DNA of 9,688 nucleotides, from positions 1 to 9,688 of the forward strand of contig CALABN010000013.1 in NCBI GenBank assembly GCA_937885735.1. Reading direction: 5' to 3'. Source of the DNA: an uncultured Bacteroidota bacterium. GTDB taxonomy: Bacteria > Bacteroidota > Bacteroidia > Bacteroidales > SZUA-534. Positions 5,511 through 9,688 of this stretch are shown here, piece after piece. Below the pieces are notes generated by a model. The model was not told where the DNA came from. It saw nothing but the letters and a program-made list of their open reading frames with translations, and ran no database searches. Positions within the stretch are counted from its first letter, which is position 1; each line of letters opens with the position of its first letter. A program made the position numbers and the translations under genes.

Positions 5511-8099
5511 TTACGCCTTCCAATCGCACTTACGTAAGGTGAACGTAAATGTGGTCCCCTTGCCCTCCACGCTTTCGGCATATATTTCACCGCCGTTGCG
5601 CCTGATGAACTCCTTGCAAATTATCAATCCCAAACCAGAGCCTTTCTCGTTGTTCAAGCCTGGTGTAGAAATTGGGTGGTCGACATTGAAGAGTTTTTCA
5701 AGATTTTCACGCGACATTCCTATTCCGTTGTCGCTTATCGACACCTTGACAAAATCAGGACTTGCAAGAGCCACATTGATGACAATCCTTCCGCCAACAG
5801 GTGTGTACTTTATGGCATTGCCCAACAAGTTTCGGGTAACGGCAAGTATCATATTCTTGTCAGCCAGCACAGCAAACGAGTCATCGAACTGGCGCTCTAT
5901 GGTAATGTCCTTTTGGCTTAACATATGCTCATTAAGCGATATGGCGTCGTAAATAGACTCTGTGACTATGAACGACGAAGTGTTGACCTCAAGCATATCA
6001 GTCTGCGATTTAGCCCAATCGAGCAAGTTGTTAAGCAGATGATATACATTGTTGGCAGAATCGTTAATGACATTCAAGTATTTACGCACGTCGTCCGACG
6101 AATAGTTGTCATAGCACTCTGCCAATAGATTGGTCAATCCGAGAATGCCGTTGAAAGGATTCTTGAGGTCGTGGGCGAAGATGCTGAAGAATTTTGTCTT
6201 CACGTTCAATGCGTCTTCCAGGCGTTTGCGCGACTCGCTCAATTCACGGCGGGCATTTTCCAATTCGGTGACATCAACTATAAGTATGCAAGTCAGTTTC
6301 CCGTATCCGCCGTCATCGTCAAGCGTACTGTAATGGCAAATCACATCGTGCTCGTTTCCGTCGGCAAAGCGCATCTTGCCCACATTCGCATTCTCCGACT
6401 GGTTTCTGGTTTCAATAACAAGACCTATATTCGACTCTTTTATTATGTCATCAAGTTTAAACCCAATCAGTTCCTTGCGTGACAATCCGCTTGCCAGTTC
6501 AAATTCATCGTTACAGCCTACCACAACCGAATTTTCGTCCATATACATAAATGGCGTAGGCATTGTGCTTATCAACTTGTCCAGGAACTCGTAACGGTGA
6601 CGTGCCATATTGTTTGCCACCTCAAGTTGCTCCTTCTTGATATTGATTTCGGCATTGGCTCTCTTCAACAGGACATTTGTCTTGCGCACGTGAATTAGAA
6701 TCAGCACCACAAACACAGTCACAATGGCAACTACGAGCAAGAATGTCAAAAGAGTGCGACGACGAGACTCTTGCTGTTCATTTTCAGCCATTTGCGTCTT
6801 ACGTTCGTTGCGTGTCTGACGCTCTACATTGATAATGTCCTCCTTGACATTCAATTGCTGAACTAATGAATTATATGTCTGTTCGTGCTCTTCGGCTAAA
6901 ATGTTCTGCGAAATTTGGAAAGCCTTTTCCAAATATTTGTTTGACAGCCTGTAATCGCCATTATCGCTGTAAAATTTCGATATACCCTTGTAAATGTCAT
7001 TTTGAAGTGCAAGCGACACGCCATTATTGCAAAGATTGACAACCTTGTTGTAACAATTTGTGGCCTCCCGCACATTGCCCATAGAGGCGTATGTGTTTCC
7101 AAGTCCGAACAAGGCACCTGCCTCTTCCTGCGATTTCCCTTGTTGATGATACAAGGAAATACTCTTCTTTATATATTTGATAGACAGTTCCTTTTGCCCC
7201 AACATTTCATATACTTCAGAAGTTGACGAATACAACATTGCAGAGTCTTTGGGGCAACGTGGGTCGTTGACGTCTTCAGAATCCAGCGCCTTGATGAAAT
7301 AAGCCAAAGCCTCATTGTAATCGTGGTTGGCGACATAAACACAGGCGACATTGTAATACAAGAGCCATACAAATGCCTTTTCATTAGTTTGAATGCTGTA
7401 TTTCAATGCCTTGAAAAAATAATCGAGAGCGGTGTCTTGCTTGTCAAGCATTTTATACGACAGACCTAAATTACTATATATGTCTATCAATCCTTTATAA
7501 TTCTTGCACAGAAGTGTCAATCTTTCAGCCTCTTCAAAATATTCAATCGACTTTGATGCGTCACCAACCATACCATAGCAATAACCTGCATTCAGCACAT
7601 CACTAATCATAATTGCAGTGTCGCCAACCAACCTTGAGGCCTCCAAAGACTTCAAGATGCACACCATAGCCATTTCGTAGTTGCTGTTATCCAGAAACGT
7701 AGGAACCGCTTTGAAATATAATTCGCAGACTTTCTTGTTGTTTGACGATTGGTCGATGAACTGTTCGTTTGCCACAATCAACTTCATTGTCAAATCGTAG
7801 CATCTATGACTGTCAAGTTGCTCCAACAATTTGATAATAACCGACAACGCCTTTTCTTCAAGACGATGCTTTTCACATAGATTCAAGGCTGTGTTAATGT
7901 ATTCTTCAGTCTTTTCATTGTCAACGTCCATATAGTTGACCGCCAACTGAACATACATATCTATTTGCTGGATTTTGTTGGTTGATATGGTGGCCTCGTA
8001 CAGCAGGCTGTCGTTGTTTACAGCAAATGCAGTGACATTTGACAACAACAATGCCAATGAAAACAATAATGAGCCAACTCTTCTTTTCAACTTCAGCAT
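5511..8099 (-). CDS. TPR-PAS sensor histidine kinase, no receiver domain
   Basis: This 862-residue membrane sensor kinase has a signal peptide (about 1-26, basic start then LLFSLALLLS, likely cut after AFA). A long periplasmic helical region with several TPR-like repeats spans about 40-400, for example around NLGLSYKMLDKQDTALDYF and LFGLGNTYASMGNVREA. A charged coiled coil (about 410-447) leads into one membrane helix (about 449-470). A second coiled coil and a PAS domain (about 503-612) precede the catalytic part. The HisKA H-box FAHDLKNP has phospho-accepting H643. The ATPase domain has N757/N761 in RNLLGNAIKY, DNGIGM at 790-795 and GSGLGL at 820-825, ending near 856. All catalytic motifs are intact. 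There is no receiver or DNA-binding domain and no response regulator gene next to it, so its partner must be encoded elsewhere. The start is fixed by the signal peptide and an adjacent promoter box. The sensed signal is unknown; TPRs usually mediate protein contact. Confidence 0.93.
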   Translation of the reverse strand: MLKLKRRVGSLLFSLALLLSNVTAFAVNNDSLLYEATISTNKIQQIDMYVQLAVNYMDVDNEKTEEYINTALNLCEKHRLEEKALSVIIKLLEQLDSHRCYDLTMKLIVANEQFIDQSSNNKKVCELYFKAVPTFLDNSNYEMAMVCILKSLEASRLVGDTAIMISDVLNAGYCYGMVGDASKSIEYFEEAERLTLLCKNYKGLIDIYSNLGLSYKMLDKQDTALDYFFKALKYSIQTNEKAFVWLLYYNVACVYVANHDYNEALAYFIKALDSEDVNDPRCPKDSAMLYSSTSEVYEMLGQKELSIKYIKKSISLYHQQGKSQEEAGALFGLGNTYASMGNVREATNCYNKVVNLCNNGVSLALQNDIYKGISKFYSDNGDYRLSNKYLEKAFQISQNILAEEHEQTYNSLVQQLNVKEDIINVERQTRNERKTQMAENEQQESRRRTLLTFLLVVAIVTVFVVLILIHVRKTNVLLKRANAEINIKKEQLEVANNMARHRYEFLDKLISTMPTPFMYMDENSVVVGCNDEFELASGLSRKELIGFKLDDIIKESNIGLVIETRNQSENANVGKMRFADGNEHDVICHYSTLDDDGGYGKLTCILIVDVTELENARRELSESRKRLEDALNVKTKFFSIFAHDLKNPFNGILGLTNLLAECYDNYSSDDVRKYLNVINDSANNVYHLLNNLLDWAKSQTDMLEVNTSSFIVTESIYDAISLNEHMLSQKDITIERQFDDSFAVLADKNMILAVTRNLLGNAIKYTPVGGRIVINVALASPDFVKVSISDNGIGMSRENLEKLFNVDHPISTPGLNNEKGSGLGLIICKEFIRRNGGEIYAESVEGKGTTFTFTLRKCDWKA

Positions 8100-8106
8100 A
8101 ACGACA

Positions 8107-8141
8107 CAAAAATAAAAAACAAGACGTTATTCTGATACAAA
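8107..8141 (-). promoter_or_regulatory. Bacteroidetes-type promoter of the sensor kinase
   Basis: On the minus strand TATTTTTG (8107-8114) matches TAnnTTTG exactly, with TTTG (8138-8141) 23 nt upstream, at the edge of the reported spacing range. The box ends only 7 nt before the ATG at 8099, so transcription should begin within a few nucleotides of the start codon and the mRNA may be leaderless or nearly so. Confidence 0.55.
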
Positions 8142-8202
8142 TTTTACCAACATTAACTCAACAAACATATTGAAAATGCCACAAATAAACACTGCGGACC
8201 AT

Positions 8203-8697
8203 TCATCTTCTATCCTTTTCCCACACTTCCAAATCCTTTATATCAGAACCGTCGATTGCGAACCTCAACATTGTGCGCTTTGGCTGAAACCCGTACTTGC
8301 CCGATGCTCCTGGATTCAAATGAAGGCAATCAAAATTCTTGTCGTACATTACCTTGAGAATGTGAGAATGTCCGCAAACGAAAATCTTCGGCCTTTCAGC
8401 CTTGATAAGCGCCATTGCCTTTGGTTCGTACTTTCCTGGATAACCGCCAATGTGCATCATTGCCACTTTAACCTGCTCCACCATAAAGACCTGCGTTTCA
8501 GGCACACAACGGCGTACAACAGCATCGTCGATATTGCCGTACACAGCAACAACGGGCTTGAATTTTTGCAAATCGTCCAACAAGCCAACATTTCCTATGT
8601 CGCCTGCGTGCCAAACCTGGTCGACAGACTGAAGAAAATCACGCATATCATCGTCGAAATGCGAGTGTGTATCCGATAACAAGCCAATCCTAACCAC
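8203..8697 (-). CDS. YfcE/MJ0936-type metallophosphoesterase
   Basis: This 164-residue cytoplasmic protein belongs to the small calcineurin-like phosphoesterases that use two metal ions to hydrolyse phosphodiesters. Metal-binding motifs are complete and in order: D9 and H11 in SDTHSH, D33 in HAGD, N55 in YGNIDD, H82 in MMHIGG, and H110/H112 in CGHSH. NPGA at 128-131 is the usual following motif. The length is normal for the family and nothing suggests truncation. The start is GTG: a TGA in frame at 8710-8712 (minus strand) excludes a longer form, and no ATG precedes the SDTH motif. It is divergent from rsmE, and 103 nt separate it from the downstream kinase gene, which has its own promoter-like box. 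E. coli YfcE cleaves model phosphodiesters, but the physiological substrate of this subgroup is not settled. Confidence 0.93.
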   Translation of the reverse strand: MVRIGLLSDTHSHFDDDMRDFLQSVDQVWHAGDIGNVGLLDDLQKFKPVVAVYGNIDDAVVRRCVPETQVFMVEQVKVAMMHIGGYPGKYEPKAMALIKAERPKIFVCGHSHILKVMYDKNFDCLHLNPGASGKYGFQPKRTMLRFAIDGSDIKDLEVWEKDRR

Positions 8698-8710
8698 CTG
8701 TTTTTTTTGT

Positions 8711-8743
8711 CAAAAATAGCATTTTGAAAATCATCGAATCAAA
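8711..8743 (-). promoter_or_regulatory. Bacteroidetes-type promoter of the metallophosphoesterase
   Basis: On the minus strand TTTG (8740-8743), a 21-nt spacer and TATTTTTG (8711-8718) match the Bacteroidetes -33/-7 promoter consensus exactly, including the spacing. The box ends 13 nt before the GTG at 8697, which leaves a very short leader. This is the best promoter match in the window. Confidence 0.65.
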
Positions 8744-8759
8744 TAGTTGCAACTTTTAC

Positions 8760-8767
8760 TTATTTTG
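8760..8767 (+). promoter_or_regulatory. Imperfect -7-like box for rsmE
   Basis: TTATTTTG differs from TAnnTTTG at one position and ends 17 nt before the rsmE ATG. I found no TTTG at the expected -33 distance. The sequence that follows (CCTCAAAATATA) closely matches the helicase leader, which is the main reason for proposing it. Confidence 0.32.
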
Positions 8768-8784
8768 CCTCAAAATATAATACG

Positions 8785-9486
8785 ATGCATATTTTCTACA
8801 CACCACAAGTAAATCAAGGCCAATGCACCTTGTCGGAAGAAGAATCGAAGCACTGCGTGAAGGTGTTGCGCCTTGCAAAAGGCGACGAGGTGACGCTTAT
8901 TGACGGCGTTGGTGGATACTACCTTGCCGAGATAGACGACCCCAACCCCAAAAGATGCACAATATCAGTCAAGCAGAAGACTGAAAATTACGGGCAAAGG
9001 CCATATTCCATACACGTTGCCATAGCCCCTACAAAGAACCTCGACCGCATAGAGTGGTTTCTTGAAAAGGCTGTGGAAATGGGAATCGACGAGGTGACGC
9101 CACTCATCTGCCAACACTCTGAACGGCGAAACGTAAATTCAGACAGACTCGAGAAAATCATTCTTTCGGCAATGAAACAGTCAATCAAGGCATTCAAGCC
9201 CACGCTCAACGATGCCACGCAATTCAACACTTTCGTGAAAGCCAACCGCAAAGGCAAGAAACTGATTGCACATTGCATTGAATCAGACAAGGTCTCGCTC
9301 AAAAGTATGGTTGACAACGAAGCAGATTACACCATATTGATTGGTCCCGAAGGCGATTTTTCACAAGAAGAAGTCGATTTGGCCGTACAAAACGGCTATA
9401 TATGCGTCCATTTGGGCCCTTGCCGACTACGCACCGAAACCGCTGGCGTTGTAGCCTGCCATACGGTAAACTTGATGAAAGAGTAA
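8785..9486 (+). CDS. rsmE: 16S rRNA (uracil-1498-N3)-methyltransferase
   Basis: RsmE uses S-adenosylmethionine to methylate N3 of U1498 in helix 44 of 16S rRNA on the assembled small subunit. The protein is 233 residues, close to the usual family length. Residues 1-70 form the PUA-like RNA-binding part (MHIFYTP, then SKHCVKVLRLAKGDEV). The rest is a SPOUT-type domain with AIAPTKNLDRIEWFLEKAVEMG at about 79-100 (described here in part), the AMKQS motif near 129-133, IGPEGDFS at 186-193, and the knot motif LGPCRLRTETA at 210-220. These last two form the cofactor pocket. All signatures are intact. It is divergent from the metallophosphoesterase. It is followed by 91 nt of short repeats and a DUF4159 gene on the same strand, which may or may not be co-transcribed. 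ATG 8785 gives the normal family N-terminus. Confidence 0.97.
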   Translation: MHIFYTPQVNQGQCTLSEEESKHCVKVLRLAKGDEVTLIDGVGGYYLAEIDDPNPKRCTISVKQKTENYGQRPYSIHVAIAPTKNLDRIEWFLEKAVEMGIDEVTPLICQHSERRNVNSDRLEKIILSAMKQSIKAFKPTLNDATQFNTFVKANRKGKKLIAHCIESDKVSLKSMVDNEADYTILIGPEGDFSQEEVDLAVQNGYICVHLGPCRLRTETAGVVACHTVNLMKE

Positions 9487-9519
9487 ATTTATGTAGGATT
9501 TTCAATTCAGAATTCACAA

Positions 9520-9573
9520 TTCAACTTTCAACGATTCAACTTTCAACGATTCAACCTTAAACTTTAAACTTTA
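9520..9573. repeat. Short AT-rich tandem repeats upstream of the DUF4159 gene
   Basis: Two perfect copies of the 15-nt unit TTCAACTTTCAACGA lie at 9520-9534 and 9535-9549, with a partial third copy (TTCAAC, 9550-9555). Two perfect copies of the 7-nt unit TTAAACT follow at 9557-9563 and 9564-9570. Related TTCAATTC and AATTCA words occupy 9501-9520. The tract ends 5 nt before the next start codon and has no TAnnTTTG box. Confidence 0.8.
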
Positions 9574-9577
9574 CGCA

Positions 9578-9688
9578 ATGAAACGACTGACAACCATAGC
9601 CATTCTAACATTAGTTGCGAACGTTGCATTAGCGCAGTCGGCAAGCATCGCCCTGCTCAAGTACAATGGCGGGGGCGACTGGTATGCC
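9578..9688 (+). CDS. N-terminus of a secreted DUF4159 protein (3' truncated)
   Basis: Thirty-seven codons are visible from the ATG at 9578 and remain open to the window edge. Residues 1-19 are a signal peptide: basic start MKR, hydrophobic LTTIAILTLVANV, and an ALA cleavage motif followed by QS. The mature part begins ASIALLKYNGGGDWYA. The K-Y-x-G-G-G-D-W-Y motif is the characteristic opening of DUF4159 proteins, which are exported or periplasmic and of unknown function; in many genomes they lie near MoxR ATPase/DUF58 clusters. It lies downstream of rsmE on the same strand after 91 nt. The family call rests only on this N-terminal motif; the rest of the gene is outside the window. Confidence 0.78.
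   Translation, partial: MKRLTTIAILTLVANVALAQSASIALLKYNGGGDWYA

Noticed and set aside
8170..8679. A 169-codon plus-strand frame opposite the metallophosphoesterase
   Set aside because: The minus-strand protein has all metal-binding motifs; the antisense product has no recognisable family features.
8698..8784. Possible small RNA or riboswitch between the metallophosphoesterase and rsmE
   Set aside because: The 87 nt are AT-rich, contain promoter-like boxes for both flanking genes, and show no stable GC-rich hairpin.
9501..9573. CRISPR array for the repeats before the DUF4159 gene
   Set aside because: Units are only 15 and 7 nt, directly abutting, with no spacers and no cas gene; this is a simple tandem repeat.

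Overview
The window looks like chromosomal core sequence from a member of the Bacteroidales (Bacteroidetes). The lineage evidence is indirect. Several start sites are preceded by matches to the Bacteroidetes sigma factor -7 element TAnnTTTG. No clear Shine-Dalgarno sequence precedes any start I examined. The protein set also fits: a TPR-PAS sensor kinase, a DUF4159 protein, an UPF0316/DUF2179 membrane protein, and a DeaD helicase with a DbpA-type RNA-binding domain and a long charged tail. I see no insertion sequence, phage gene, CRISPR array, tRNA or rRNA.

Layout. At the left edge is the 3' end of a small gene, tentatively a SiaC/DUF1987-type protein (+), followed 8 nt later by a DUF2179/DUF5698 membrane protein (+). 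The latter converges with a large fusion protein (-) made of an AMP-forming acyl ligase, an acyl carrier domain and a PlsC acyltransferase. Their two stop codons lie in opposite arms of one small hairpin. The fusion gene is divergent from a DEAD-box RNA helicase (+) across 166 nt holding promoter-like boxes and nested inverted repeats. The helicase ends in a strong hairpin whose loop contains its stop codon. It converges with a TPR-PAS histidine kinase (-), with an unexplained 11-bp inverted repeat between them. Upstream of the kinase are a YfcE-type metallophosphoesterase (-) and, divergent from it, the 16S rRNA methyltransferase rsmE (+). A tract of short AT-rich tandem repeats then leads into the first 37 codons of a secreted DUF4159 protein (+).

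How the genes relate. Most genes here appear to be separate transcription units rather than one pathway. Two act on RNA or ribosomes (helicase, RsmE), one on membrane lipid or fatty acid turnover (the ligase-ACP-acyltransferase fusion), and one on signalling (the orphan kinase). The items I find most interesting are the three-domain lipid enzyme, whose domain order is the reverse of E. coli Aas; the phenylalanine/aspartate blocks in the helicase tail; and a leader pattern (-7 box, then CAAAAT 7-8 nt before ATG) shared by three unrelated genes. I did not find a clearly new defence or mobile system.
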